From Doryteuthis pealeii (taxonomy: Eukaryota; Mollusca; Cephalopoda; Myopsida; Loliginidae), in NCBI GenBank assembly GCA_023376005.1, contig CM042150.1, positions 80,297,375 through 80,361,374 on the forward strand: a DNA stretch of 64,000 bases. Reading direction: 5' to 3'. The translations under genes were made by a program, and so were the position numbers. The notes under the pieces are model-generated. The model worked only from the letters and a program-made list of their open reading frames with translations, did no database searches and was not told where the DNA came from. Below are positions 10,479 to 21,725 of this stretch, piece after piece (the stretch's first letter is position 1; every line of letters begins with the position of its first letter).

Positions 10479-10880
10479 ATCCTTTAATCTTTACTACTTT
10501 TTACTACTTCTTTCTTATTACCTCTTCTCTCCTTTATCATCATCGTCTCTCTTTTTGTTATTTTCTCCTCTTTCCTCAACTCGACTTTCATTCCCTTTTT
10601 CTCTCTTCATCTTCTTCTTTCTTTTCCTCCGACTTTTCATCCCTACTTCTTCTTAGTTTCCTCTCTTTCCTTTCCTTTCCTCCGTTTTATCACTCTTTTT
10701 ATTTCCTTTCTCCCACTTCTCCTCTTTTATCTCTACTATTTCTTAGTGTACCTCTCCTACCAATTTCCTCATTTAATCATCACTGTCTATCTTTTTGCTA
10801 TTTCCCTCTTTTTCTTCAACTCCCCCTTCGTTCTCTTTTTACTTCTTTTTCTTATTTTCCTCAAATTCATCTTCGGAATT
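10336..10880 (+). repeat. Pyrimidine-rich tract with (CT)n core
   Basis: Long C/T-rich stretch including an almost pure TC run at 10430-10474, then irregular TTCC/TCTT sequence. There is no gene signal; the ORF 10746-10940 is composition-driven. Confidence 0.8.
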
Positions 10881-11800
10881 TACTCCTCACTGGTCCGAAT
10901 TACTACAAATCCATGCAAATCTCCGCTAAACATAAAATAAATGCTTGCTTCATGTCTGTACAATTCCTTATCGGCGCCAAAAGATTTCTAGCCCAGGTAA
11001 AACAAGTATTAAGAATGCTGATTTCTTGGCTGGATGACAGGTTATCCCCCATTGGTATATCAGAGTGAAACCGTTTTCTTCGCACCATTTTCCTTTTCAC
11101 ATTACGCCTTAGTATTATCCTTACAAGTAAATCTTGAGAAGCGCGCTAGTTTGACACTCCACCATAAACATGCCTATGTGCTTGTCTTGATAAAATTCAG
11201 CGTCATTATCTTTGCGCGGGAGAGCAGGAGAACTCATTTAGTACCCGATCTTATTGCAGCTCTCCAATTCGCATTTGCATCGAGGAATATTTCGATTTCG
11301 AATTTCCAGGCACGTTCGTGCCCAATGTAATATTCCCTGACATGCAGATTCCTATGTACATTTGCAATACTCGAGTGACATAATGCCGGCTTTTATTACT
11401 TCTCTTAATTTACTATCTGTTTACATTATCTGTAATACGATCGCTTGAATTTATAAAAGGAATACATCAAAATATTTATTCATTTTAATGATAACGTATA
11501 AAGTGACAGAGCAAATTTTATCTCTAGCGGAAGAAAAATGAAGCAATAACCATGATTTTAGGAGGACGATTTTAATTAAGAAGAGGGTGTAAAAAAATAT
11601 TATCAACTTAATCAGAAATAAACAGGAGGCGTTTGTGTTATGGTTATGTTTATAGGAAATGAAATCGGTGAGCGATGTTCAAATTCAGGACGAAGCTGTT
11701 AGTGTTTTATTTTGCGGTAATGTCCTTAAAGACAGGAATGTTTATTTTCTCTTACCAGCTATGCGTAAATAGTAGGGTAGACTGGGTTTATATATATGTG
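10881..11800. other. No recognised feature
   Basis: Moderately complex AT-rich sequence without SINE heads, inverted repeats or credible coding frames. ORF 11034-11330 (98 aa) shows no domain that I recognise. Confidence 0.5.
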
Positions 11801-11838
11801 TGAGTGTGTGTGAGTCTGTGTGTTTGTGTGTGTGTGTA

Positions 11839-11889
<51 letters not shown>
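11801..11889 (+). repeat. (TG)n/(AG)n compound microsatellite
   Basis: TG-rich run followed directly by a pure AG run. Confidence 0.95.
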
Positions 11890-11894
<5 letters not shown>

Positions 11895-11896
<2 letters not shown>

Positions 11897-12110
11897 AATT
11901 AGGTGAATTTTATTTAAGAATTTGCCAATAGGAAACACTTTTTTCAAAGGAATCAGCAGTTATGGGTTCTTTTATGTCCTAGAAGACTGCCAGGATGACC
12001 TTCTTTACTGACCGTTGCACCGGGAACTTTTTCTTTCCCGGAGATTCTGTGGGGATTGTCTTTTCGACGCAGGTTAATTGTGGAAAACGCATGGTTCGCC
12101 AATTTGTATA
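11895..12110 (-). pseudogene. Mariner M2 transposase fragment
   Basis: Minus-strand translation gives SVKKVILAVF, a stop, then DIKEP. This resembles the KKVMLTVFWD...G motif around the first catalytic aspartate of mariner transposases. The segment is collinear with 51770-52020, where the better kept residues SITIDFLEKGATV follow. Stops and indels break the frame. No terminal repeats could be placed, so this is an internal relic. Confidence 0.6.
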
Positions 12111-12406
12111 CATTATTTTGACTAAAACATGCTTCTCCTTAAACATCACACATTATTCCATCAATTTATTACGGTTTGCACGTTTCAGTCCCCAAATATT
12201 GGATGACAGACCTCTCTTCAAATCTGGTGCACTCTAGTAGATTTTCAATACTTTGAAATTGCCACAAAAGCCTTTTTTTTCTTTTTTTTTTTTTTCGAGA
12301 TTAAAATAATTTTTGCTAAAACCAGTTCTAAACAATGCATTTACGGAAAGCAATTCTGAAAAGAATATTTATGCTTTTTCTATTCTATATTGAATGACCC
12401 TCGTGT

Positions 12407-12407
<1 letters not shown>

Positions 12408-12472
<65 letters not shown>

Positions 12473-12810
12473 AACAGACTTCAAAGCACTCCCTCTATTT
12501 ATTGGAAGACACTTCTAACCTTGTTTCAACCTAGGGTTCATACATACCCCCTCCTCTTTCCCCCTTTTTATTTTTTTTTATTTGTCCCCCTCTGGCTCAC
12601 CCCCATTCGTTTCTTATAAATTTCCTATACAATCTGACTTTTATTCGTCGCCGGTGCATCACTTGAAAAGTACCGGTTGAAAAGGCCTTCGTGTATCCCC
12701 CCTTTATTTTATATTTTATTCCATAATAAAAATATTATCTCCCTAATTACATATGATTCCTCCACTTTAGTGCTATACAAATTCTCGTGTACCAAAACCT
12801 ATTCATATAT

Positions 12811-12846
<36 letters not shown>

Positions 12847-12892
12847 AACGATCAATCATAGGAAAATCTGATCTCTGATGAGGTCTAGCAAT
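12408..12892. repeat. TA tracts around unassigned sequence
   Basis: TA tracts at about 12408-12470 and 12806-12845 enclose C/T-rich sequence with no recognised element. Confidence 0.7.
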
Positions 12893-13311
12893 AATTATTC
12901 CAAGCTGTGGTCGTGTAAGTGCTAATGTGGTGGCAACACTTAGATTCTAAAAAAAACGCACGAAGGAAAAGCTTGATGGAAACTACACAAAAATGCTGTG
13001 TGCTGCCGTGAACAAATCTAGAAAGCATCTCTCCACAAAAAAGCCGCTGTACGGACACTTGTCTCTTATTACACAAACCATCCAAGTAATACGAACAAGG
13101 CATACTGGACACTGCTGGAAAATCAAGGACTAGCTCATAAGAGATGTTCGTCTGTGAACAACTACTCTTGGACACACCAGTGTAAGTCGAAGAGTGAAAA
13201 CACACATCAATCAGCTCTGCACGGATTCCGGATGCCGTACAGAAGCCCTGACTAATATGATGACTGATAGGGATAGCTGGTGAGACAGTCATGGGAATAC
13301 TGACGACATGA
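12893..13311 (+). pseudogene. LINE-B pol C-terminal tail, dead
   Basis: One plus-strand frame reads EKLDGNYTKML, then KPLYGHLSLITQTIQV, RTRHTGHCW and QLCTDSGC. This is the familiar region after the reverse transcriptase in a large family of invertebrate endonuclease/RT non-LTR retrotransposons, normally LYGHLPPI...RRTRHAGHCWRSKDELISDVLLW. Stops fall at three places, after KIKD, after RDVRL and after DRDSW, so it is not functional. The 148-aa minus-strand ORF over the same bases is its antisense shadow. The family is frequent in molluscs, which supports the organism guess. Confidence 0.85.
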
Positions 13312-13677
13312 CCTGATGTTGATAATGACAAATAAACCTAACTGCAAAATGTTTTATCTTTTGTGTAATATTACGACATAAATCGTTTGGTACATTTTCA
13401 AGAACATTTTTGTGATAGGGAATTTCGAACAAAGTTAATATTTAATGAAATCCTTATTTTTTTCTTTCTCATACTGTTTAAGATAAACAAACATGTCACA
13501 ATTACAGCTCCACTTATAAAGACCTTTTGTCTTTACTGGTTTATTCTTTACTGATTGTTTGTGACAATTTTGGCTCAGTAATAGCTTCAAATCCATTGAA
13601 TGTATGATTTCGTCTTTCAAAAGGTGAAGTTTAATATATATGTTATTCTATATGCTGACAATTAAATCCGCCATAAG

Positions 13678-13679
<2 letters not shown>

Positions 13680-13728
<49 letters not shown>

Positions 13729-13785
13729 TGTGTGTGTGTGTATGTGTGTGTGTGTTGTGTGTGTGTGTGTGTGTGTGTTTGTGGG
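13680..13785 (+). repeat. (TA)n/(TG)n compound microsatellite
   Basis: A TA run followed by a TG run. The ORFs here on both strands (YI, CV or HT repeats) are artefacts. Confidence 0.95.
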
Positions 13786-13835
13786 GCGTGTTTCTGTCAG
13801 TTTGTTTGATTGTGCACGAACTCCCGTGTAGGCTG

Positions 13836-14135
13836 TTAGGGATATACCCCATAACCATGGATATTCTGAAACTAAATTACCCTGTGTACTTGGATACGTA
13901 TATTCATTTTGATATAAATGGGTCCATGGAGATTCTTTTCCTTCGATTTAAATGAAATTTAGATAATAAGTGAATCTTTAGAAATTAGGTTTATTCACAA
14001 AATATCAGCATATTTCAATAATATTAAAAAACCCTATATTGAAAATTCGCGGTTTCTATAACTAAGATGTATGGGTATAGACCTTATAGCCATATGTATT
14101 CTGAAACTACATTACCTGGGTACTTGGATACGAAA
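13836..14135 (+). repeat. Local duplication of about 60 bp
   Basis: Blocks at 13839-13895 and 14072-14130 share TATTCTGAAACTA, AATTACC or CATTACC, and GTACTTGGATACG. The spacing is about 233 bp. Function unknown. Confidence 0.7.
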
Positions 14136-14284
14136 ATTTTTTTTTAACCGAAGAGGACTCCTAGGACGCCACAAACCCCTGTTGATTTTTTTTACTAATA
14201 ATGTAATTTGGATTTTATGTATTACATATACTTTAACATATATAAAATGTTTTCAGATTTGTCATGCATTACATTTTACATTGA

Positions 14285-14515
14285 TTTATTGATTGATTGA
14301 TTGAATTCAATGGCCCATCAACACTTTCAGGGTTATTTTTATACCAAGCGGTATATTAAGAGGTATGGTCAAATTTATTGTTATGCATTTTTAAGGATTT
14401 TCTCAATTTCGGCTGTTTGCAAATGTCCGTAAATGAATCGGAATTACTTTATGGGGCAAGTTTAACAAGTTGAATTTTTAAATGTATCTAACATTGTTGT
14501 AGAAAACAAGAATTG
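14285..14515. repeat. Dispersed repeat E (second copy 40640-40830)
   Basis: Begins with a (TTGA)n run and a retroposon-tail-like CAGGGTTATTTTTATACC. It continues with CAAATTTATTGTTATG, GCTGTTTGCAAATGTCCGTA and ATCTAACATTGTTGTAGAAA. The same order occurs at 40640-40830, where it leads into Helitron-related sequence. Confidence 0.75.
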
Positions 14516-14570
14516 TCAGTAGAGTTTAACAAAACATGTTTTAAAGAAAAAATGCTGCCAAAATATACTC

Positions 14571-14573
<3 letters not shown>

Positions 14574-14615
<42 letters not shown>

Positions 14616-15225
14616 ATTGATCACCTATAATAGCTAAAATCTTATACAGAGATTGTAAATTTATTGAAGGTACCTAGAGTCAGGAGTTCCGCGCATTACA
14701 CAGGATTCTTTTGTTTATCGCTACGGGTTGATTAATGAATCAGTCGTTAGCACTTGATCTACATAGAATGTTATGTCTACTTAATGTTATTATAATGTCA
14801 TACAATTCAAATTAACACTGAACCATCAATTCATTAATGAGATCTTGTACACTGACTTACCACGTAAATTTCGCGGAAATTCTATTCTTATTCACATTCA
14901 GTGTAATGATGTGTCATCATGTTAGTTAATTTAAGTCTTTACATCACTGAATTAATGTTTCGTGACTGAAAATTGTGAATACAACAAAGGATTATACGAA
15001 GAGGATGCATCTGGTATTCACATGTGACGGAATCCAACAAATATTGGTGCTACTGCTGGAGAGCTCTAAGGGGGTAGAAATGATGCTTTGGTGCGGAAAC
15101 CATGTGTAGCGTTACACCTTAATAAGCCCATTTGGCTCCTCCACTCCCTTTTCGTCATCCATGGTAACTTGTCAAAGAAGTCGAACACCAAGCTTTTTTC
15201 ATTTTACATAGCGCTAATACACTTT
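14574..15225. other. (TA)n tract, then no recognised feature
   Basis: TA tract at 14574-14617. The remaining 600 bp has no element or coding signal that I can support. Confidence 0.55.
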
Positions 15226-15425
15226 ATAAACTTATGCATCCAACTAATATCCCTTCCGTAATGGATAAATAATAGGGCAGACTGTGTTCTTTAATATTTG
15301 TATGACAACCAGTTTAGGATAAGGAAACTCTGAATTCAAACCTGTTAAAAACTTTCAAATATTGTCATTGTGTCGCTTCCTACTCATGTGGAGCTGTTGG
15401 ACAAATACAACCACATACAGGTAAT
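15226..15425 (+). mobile_element. SINE-A 3' body fragment
   Basis: Contains AATAATAGGGCAGACTG, CTGAATTCAAACCTGTT and TGTCGCTTCCTACTC in sense order. The tRNA-like head is missing. Confidence 0.7.
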
Positions 15426-15619
15426 CGTAAATTAATTTTCAGTGTTATAGGGTTTTATACTCGTCCTGCAAATAGCTCACGCGATTACATGGTTTTTATG
15501 ATCTAGCTGGATTCATTACCAGCACTTTGAACACTTACATAACAAAATTAATAGAAAAGTTTACTTTCTCTAAATTACCTCTCCTTCTGCAAAAAAAAAA
15601 ACTACTTAATTTTAAATCA

Positions 15620-15800
15620 TATATATATATATATATAATATATATATATATATTGGTTAGGAGGTTGATTTAGAAGGCCATCACAATGCAGTTTGGAATA
15701 AATAAAAAACAACAATACGGCAACAATGGTGGTGTGTGTTGACCTGTATTTTTTATTATTTCTTGAATTTTCGAGGTAATACCTCTTTATCAAAAGAATT
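15620..15800 (-). mobile_element. PLE-terminal-like fragment beside a TA tract
   Basis: After a TA tract (15620-15653), the minus strand carries TGATAAAGAGG, 5 nt, CCTCGAAAATTC at about 15800-15770. That is an UGAUAA-like element, a perfect GAGG/CCUC stem, then GAAA. It resembles a decayed hammerhead-like motif of PLE ends but lacks a correct CUGANGA core. Confidence 0.35.
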
Positions 15801-16207
15801 GAACTGAAGCAGTACAGCTATGGCATTTCTTCCTAAATGAATTTTTTTTTTTTTTTTTTGAAAATGACGTTATTTTTGAAATAACTGTATTCCCGTGTGA
15901 GCGTGAATGCGTTTATTTTATTTATTTTTTTTTTGTACGTGTGCGTATGTTGTAATGCGCGTGACATTGAAAATGCGTGTTGGCTGTGACGTTAAGACTG
16001 TATCCTAGCGCGGGATTTTGTACGTGGGTATGTGCGAATGAAAAAGTGTATTTGTGTTTTGTGACGTTTCCTGTTGGATTTACATCAAATTTAATCATTT
16101 AATATTATTAATATTATTATTAATATTAATATTATCATATTTATTTGCTTATTTACTTATTATATCTAATTCAATTTATCTTTTTTATATTTTATAATAT
16201 TTTTAAA

Positions 16208-16260
16208 ATATATATATATATATATATATATATTATTATATATAATATATATATATAATT
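16208..16260. repeat. (TA)n microsatellite
   Basis: TA tract inside a very AT-rich stretch that also has ATT/AAT repeats at about 16100-16150. Confidence 0.95.
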
Positions 16261-16399
16261 TATTATTTAATTTTTTTTCCTTAACAACTAGTGTGCAATG
16301 GCTTGTGTGTTTGTATGTGTGGGCGAGATGTTGGGCTATAGATTTGAGTGCGTGTTTCGTATTAGTCTTCTCGTTGTAGATTTGTTTCATTAGTAATTA

Positions 16400-16755
16400 C
16401 TAATTATCCAGCGGTGATCCCTTGTGTTCCCCAGAGCACGATCCTTAATGAAGAAACCATTGGTTGCTCTTTGGTGTCCCTCAATGTTGGGTATGGTCCT
16501 TTGTTTGTTCCTTGGTGTTCCTTAATGTTGGGTATGAGCCTTCGTTTGTTCCTTGGTGTTCCTTAGTGTTGCAGGTCCGTTCGTCAATGTCGAATAAAGT
16601 GCAAATGAACTGTCAATGAAGTGTCAATATCAGCGATTAAATAGTTCCCTAACCACGTATTCGGGCTGTTGATTGGCTGGGGATTAAACCACGTGATCCC
16701 GCTTTGTCTATAAATTTAAGTGGTGGATTCCATCATGCCTTATGTACACAAAATT
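16400..16755 (+). repeat. Promoter-like repeat P, copy 3
   Basis: The best preserved copy: GATTGGCTGGGG, then CCACGTGATCC, then TCTATAAATTTAAG and GCCTTATG. Upstream is a small internal tandem array, TTGTTCCTTGGTGTTCCTTA, repeated with variation at about 16465-16565. Confidence 0.75.
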
Positions 16756-17640
16756 TCAACACGTTTTGATTGAGTTTTTGACTTGCGTTAAATAGTACCA
16801 CTACTACTCTTCTAAAAAGATGGCTTTGTCATTTGTAGGGACCGTGGTTGTTTGGTGAGTGTTTAGTTAAGAAGTTGAAGATCTGAGTTTCAATCCCCAC
16901 AATTTAAATGTATAAGACTACGGAAATGTAGTTTCCATAGGTAAAAAAAAAAAAAGACAAAATTGATAAAGGAAACAAACTTTATATACATTAGTTTACA
17001 ATTCGTATATTAAATTGTTCTTTAAGTGGTGTTGCAGATTGTATGTGTCTGTACATAGTTGTGTGTGACAAGTGTGACATATATTGTTTATATTTGTGTG
17101 ATTGGTTGTGACAACATTGAGGAAGTTTTGTCTGTGATTGAAACTTGTGATTGAAATTTGTTGTTGTTGTTGAGCGAGATAGAGAAAATTCGAAACGAAA
17201 ATACGAGACCAACCTGATATATGATTTTGTGTTTTCGGGCAGCGACTTCTCCCCCATTGTGTCGATGTTGGGGGAGAACTTTCGCTCCTACTGTCGAGTT
17301 AGAGGGCATTCGCCCCAACTCTGTCGAGTCGGGAAGAGCGTAATCTCCCACTGTTTGTCATTCAGCTAAAGGGTATTTTTATAATGTTCTTTTGTAATCG
17401 TCTACGTGATCATTAAGCTAAAATATTCATCAAATATCAGATGATTTGCAATGATGCAATATCGAATGATTTTGGTATCTGTGGAATTCTGGTGATATAA
17501 ATTATTGGAAGAATTTAAACCATTGTTTCTATTGTTGTTAAAATATTTCTAAACTAATATTTATTTGATTCTCTTATGTTTACATATTTCTAAACTTAGC
17601 TTATATAATTGTAAAATTACTTGTTTCTGTTGAATTATTA
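16756..17640. other. No recognised feature
   Basis: ORFs 16991-17257, 17088-17351 (-) and 17151-17369 (+) overlap on opposite strands. The last covers repeated TGTCGAG-type phrases. None shows a family motif. Confidence 0.5.
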
Positions 17641-17870
17641 TGATATAAGGCATGGGGCAAATGGTCACTCCTAAATATAGACTCGTTGACTACCACGTGA
17701 CCTGGGGTAGATTTCTATTGTCCAATCACTGGCACTGCTGCTGCTGCTTCTGCTGTATTAATAGAGACACCATTCTGAGCTTATTTCATTGACATTTGGA
17801 TTCTCTTGGACGAAGGACTTACAAGGAATACTTTAACACCGGATTCTTATTGGCTTGCTTACTTACTTAT
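17640..17870 (-). repeat. Promoter-like repeat P, copy 4
   Basis: On the minus strand: GATTGGACAATAG, then GGTCACGTGGT, then GTCTATATTTAGGAG and GCCTTATATC. The gap between the CCAAT and E-boxes is about 10 bp longer than in the other copies. Confidence 0.65.
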
Positions 17871-17964
17871 TACATCTGGAGCCTAGGATGCCGACCAGAT
17901 ACTTAACAGTTTCAAAAAAACTTAATTATTTCAATGTAACTAATTCCTCATACATGTAAATATA

Positions 17965-18040
17965 TAGGGGCCAAATCCCTATGCATTAAATAACCCCGGA
18001 AGGTTTAATTGATATTAAACAAAGAATAAACCAAATCATT
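17965..18040 (+). mobile_element. Retroposon 3' tail fragment
   Basis: GCATTAAATAACCCCGGAAG, then a GATATTAAACAAAG type end. It matches the general ATTAAATGACCC...GATATGCCGTAAAA tail. The body is not recognisable. Confidence 0.45.
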
Positions 18041-18221
18041 GCTATGGATCGTTGTTTTGAGTCTGTTAAAATCCAAAATATTGAACGCTTCTTTGTTAGC
18101 GAGAACTAGCTACCAACATTTTGTCCCGCATACAAAATAGCCCAAATGCACAGATTATGAATGCGAAATAATATTTTGTAGCTTTAGTTAACGGTCTTAT
18201 TGTGCACCCAGTATCTGTTTC

Positions 18222-18535
18222 GTTGGATATATATATATATATATATTTACCAAGCCTTCCACACGAGTAGGATGCAACTCAAGGTCAAGCGGAGTTTAAC
18301 AGGTTTGAATTCAGCGTTTTCCTTCTCCTAGACTGGTTACCTAGCCGTGGTTAAAGAGTCCAGTCTGCCCTCCTATTTACCCATAAATAGAGGGAGAATT
18401 GGATTGATATCTTTCCCAAGGGTATTAGCGCCATGTGAAATGCCAACATGTGAAATGCCAACAGCTTTGTCCAGGAATTGAACTCGCGTTGACGAGTCCA
18501 TTTCCTACGACTCTAACCATTAGACCACGCGTCTG
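18222..18535 (-). mobile_element. SINE-A with (TA)n end
   Basis: TA tract 18226-18247 at the 3' end, then the full body and a head at 18475-18533 (reverse complement of GTGGTCTAATGGTTAGAGTC). A short internal duplication GTGAAATGCCAACA occurs near 18433-18462. Confidence 0.9.
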
Positions 18536-18555
18536 GATATGTATAGGAGGTATTA

Positions 18556-19081
18556 CTAGCGCGAGTCAAAAAGTTTTGCAATATTTTAGTGACTGAAAGC
18601 ACAATTCGACATCTCCAAATGTTTTTGCCGAGTTCCTGAAGGTGACAAGTCACACTTGACTCTGAAATGCTGAACTCTCCTGATAATCTCCGAGTGTTAC
18701 TCGCCGCATTTGCCTCTATGGTTTGAAGAATCCATGGTTTTTGGCCTGCCTGAGATAGCCTGATTGTAGATGTTATTGCGACCAGATTGAAATTTCTAGA
18801 ACCACATAGTGACTGCACTGTAATCAACTGTTCTTTTTACCTTTCGCACAATATGTTTGATATCTTTCGTTGTGTTATGGTCCAGCTCACACTTGGAAAG
18901 TATAAGTTCCCGAATTTCTTTCACCTTTCGTGCGGCTTTTAAATAACACATACCCACAAATTACCACGATATTACCAAGCACAGGGGGTACCCACTATGG
19001 CTTCACCTGTTTCGGTTACATGATATAAGCACCACAAATTAGCGCGTATCAATACATTTTAAAATGTTTGACTCACTGCAG
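18556..19081 (-). mobile_element. Mariner M2, truncated copy
   Basis: The outer ends are inverted repeats. The minus strand starts TA-CTGCAGTGAGTCAAACA (19081 side), mirrored at 18556 by TA-CTAGCGCGAGTCAAAAAG. The flanking TA on both sides is the Tc1/mariner target. The element is only about 526 bp and keeps just the N-terminal part of the transposase, so it is non-autonomous. Confidence 0.8.
18563..18827 (-). pseudogene. Mariner transposase N-terminal helix-turn-helix
   Basis: The minus-strand frame includes QTIEANAASNTRRLSGEF and SSVTCHLQELGKNIW. This is the second helix-turn-helix of the paired-like DNA-binding region found at the start of mariner transposases. The catalytic DD(34)D domain is absent. 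The annotated frame runs on through the terminal repeat to a stop at 18513, so the C-terminus is lost. Upstream (18830-19000) the same strand continues in broken frames (VIYLKAARKVKEI-like). Confidence 0.78.
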
Positions 19082-19179
19082 TACTTTCAAAGAGTACCTT
19101 ACGTATGGAGAAGGTTAATCAGTAATCCGCTTTCGATAATAGGTTGTGAAAACCGATGGCTACCTAATATCTCATGTTC

Positions 19180-19585
19180 CATAAGTAAAGTCGTCGAGGT
19201 GGCCTAAATCGGTATCAGCCAGACAGAGAGGGATTCTATCCCCTTTTCAATAGAGCTAGACCAAGGAAATTATTTTTGGCGTCTGAGACAGAGTGCCACA
19301 CCTACCATCAGCTCCTCACGTTACCGCACAGATCCCTGTGCTACTCATACGCTGAGTTTGCGAGGGCTGGTATCGAACCAGGAACCTTGTGGTTCCGAGC
19401 CGGATGCTCTACCGACTGGGCTAAGCCGGCCATTGACACATATTGCCTGTTTATGTTGTCTCTTGTGTGTAATACCTTGTACATTGTTATTGATTTCTTT
19501 GTATCTTGGTCTGTCTGTTGTTGTCAGTATCGAACCCGGAACCTTGTGGTTTCTAGTCCGACGCCCTACCGACTGAGCTAAACCC
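19180..19585 (-). mobile_element. SINE-B copy plus an extra SINE-B head
   Basis: Full SINE-B at 19180-19435, with its head at the right (reverse complement of TTAGCCCAGTCGGTAGAGC). An 80-bp non-SINE stretch follows (19440-19522) that also follows the SINE-B copy at 23505-23600. A second, isolated head follows at 19525-19585. The ORFs over it are not genes. Confidence 0.88.
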
Positions 19586-19601
19586 TTCCATAGTAAAAAG
19601 G

Positions 19602-20141
19602 TTTGGTTTGTTTTGTTTTACAGCATATCAACCTCAGTGGGTCATTTAATACCGATAAAGTTTTGAAATAAATCAATTCTTAATGGATAATACAATTTTT
19701 TTAAAAATACATTTTTCTATTTAACCCATAGATGTGACCCTAACAGGTACTTTCCCCAAACCTCAAGAACTGGAACCTCACCATCAGATAGAGTTTAACG
19801 TCATTCCCGGGACATGTAGACCCGCAGCCACTGCCTTCTAGCACCCATATGATAAGAAGGATTGGGGGTTGCCATAAGGGCAATAGGGTGGGGAAAATCA
19901 TATAGGTACTAGGGCTTGACGTGACCAGCCGATTGATCGGAGGGGGCCTCTCCGACCGACCGTCTAGCCCAAGATAGGACCAGAGTGGAGTATTGCATGT
20001 CATGAACTGCTCATCCACCTGGGCTCTATCCTTAAGCATCACGGGTCGCCACCCACGGCCAACAGTTGGCCCCATTTGGGGAGTCTTACCCCTCTACAGA
20101 GGTGCAGTCGGGGCATTCTAACGCCCCAGACGACAGGGCGG
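19602..20141 (-). mobile_element. SINE-C, full length with 11-bp target duplication
   Basis: TAGTAAAAAGG lies at 19591-19601 and again at 20142-20152, which fixes the ends. On the sense (minus) strand it starts CCGCCCTGTCGTCTGGGGCG and contains GGTGGCGACCCGTGATGC. Its central domain includes ATGACGTTAAACTCTAT. It ends AATGACCCACTGAGGTTG, then ATGCTGTAAAA and an (AAACC)n tail. No Pol III boxes of certain quality were found, so the head origin is unclear. ORF 19740-20075 is inside it. Confidence 0.88.
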
Positions 20142-20152
20142 TAGTAAAAAGG

Positions 20153-20737
20153 AATAAGGGCAATTTTCTATAGTATTACCACATAAGAAACTAAAAAATA
20201 AACCACTGCCCAAAAACATAATTTGTGTTACATAGTGTAATTAAAGTGATATCTGCGTCTAGTAAACACTATTGACGTCCGTGCCGCTACAGCTGAACTA
20301 CGCTAGCGCATATAATAATTGCTATACACCAACGTATTCCGTCAGTCTTGACACACATGCGATCGGCAAATAAGAAGACAGTTCGTTACGGTCCACATAT
20401 TCGTCGTGTTTATTAAATTACATTCGTTAAATCTAAATTTAATTACGATGGATCCACGGGTCTATTTGTTAGAGCTGAAATTTATTGCGTATTCATTGTT
20501 GTATTCATTATATACGAAATATCGACGGTCTGCAGTATAAAGTAATGTTTCTCTTTACCAAACCCGACCTGTCAGTGTGGCTTAGATTACGCAAAATGTA
20601 TCTTCCTTCTTTGTCTTGCTTGTTACTTGTTGGTTTATTCCCCAGTTACTATTAATTGATGATTTTGAATTGTTCACAATGACCTTTCCATAATACAACG
20701 CTTGGATCGCCTAGATATCGGCTGACAGCTTCTCCTG
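20153..20737. other. No recognised feature
   Basis: Complex sequence with no element landmarks. No credible reading frame. Confidence 0.5.
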
Positions 20738-20822
20738 ATGGCAGATGATGATGATGATGAGAAGGAGGAGGATGAGGATGATGATGATGATGATGATGAT
20801 GTGGATAATGAGGATGATGATT
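20738..20822 (+). repeat. (GAT)n/(GAG)n trinucleotide repeat
   Basis: The Asp/Glu-rich ORF starting at 20738 is produced by this repeat and is not an acidic protein gene. Confidence 0.9.
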
Positions 20823-21331
20823 TACTCTTTTATGCCGCTGTAGTAGTTTGGGACATCCTAAATCAGAAATTCAGTCCTTTCTTATACGTAACCACACTGT
20901 TTTTTTTTCTTTTGCGAAGGTCATTAGGCTTTCTCGGCCGCTTCACAGATCTTGGGGCTCCCAGTCCTGCATTCCGGAGGTCCGCCTGTAGCTTACTAAG
21001 CAAGTTTGTTTTGCAGTGGCGTCTATTTCTTGTGCAGTAATGTTTTGTGCTGGAGCTTGTTTGGGTATCCGTAGTATATGACCAAACATAGACCACCATT
21101 GTTTCCCCATGCTTGTTGACTGTGGAGTGATGTTGCATATCTGTTACAGAGCCTTTTTGGAAATTTGGAAGTTTAGCCACTGGTGTCAAGAGATAGTGTA
21201 AAATAATAATGAGTACGGAAGTCAGTGTGACGTCAGCGGTGGGTTTACGTATTATGCATGTGTAAAAATATAATAGCCAAAAAACAAAACAAAAAAAAAC
21301 AGAATTAGTTCAACGTGTGAGTGATGGCGTC
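20823..21331. other. No recognised feature
   Basis: Overlapping antisense ORFs without motifs. A short A-rich run occurs near 21280-21300. Confidence 0.5.
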
Positions 21332-21500
21332 GAAATCATTGACCTTGACTCCTGAATGGCCGAACCGGGACAACAGTGAGAAGGATGAATGAGAAAGTGG
21401 TGAGTCTGATGAAGGTGTTTGAAGGAGACGGATGCAGAGATCAGACGAGATTGATCGCAATGGCGGTCTGTCCATTCGAGACCAAAATCTCCGCGTATTT
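21332..21500. repeat. Dispersed repeat F, copy 1
   Basis: Shares about 160 bp with 23006-23175, including GAATGGCCGAACCGGGACAA, GAGTCTGATG(A/G)AGGTG and GATCGCAATGGCGGTCTGTC. The two copies differ by one indel of about 15 bp. Confidence 0.8.
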
Positions 21501-21725
21501 TTCTTGGATATATAAAGTAAAATAAATGAGCTCTAAAGAAAAGCAGAAAAATCTTGTGTTCAATAATTAAAAACTAATCAACGACACAAGACAAGACATC
21601 CAAAGAAGCAAGTGGTTCTAAATTCGAAGAACAGAGAGAATGCCAGCCCAACTACCCAAATGTTCAGTAGTAGCAGAGACACGATCATAGAATAAGATAA
21701 GTATGCCTATGTAACTTAGGCTAAT

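Noticed and set aside
12885..13331. 148-aa minus ORF, one of the longest in the window
   Set aside because: It is the antisense of a dead LINE tail that reads on the plus strand.
19276..19581. 101-aa ORF, similar to one at 23342-23605
   Set aside because: Both are the same SINE-B sequence.
20738..21040. Asp/Glu-rich ORF resembling an acidic protein
   Set aside because: The acidic run is a GAT/GAG trinucleotide repeat, and the remainder has no motif.
21409..21435. CTGATGA in repeat F
   Set aside because: No GAAA at the right distance and no pairing stems.
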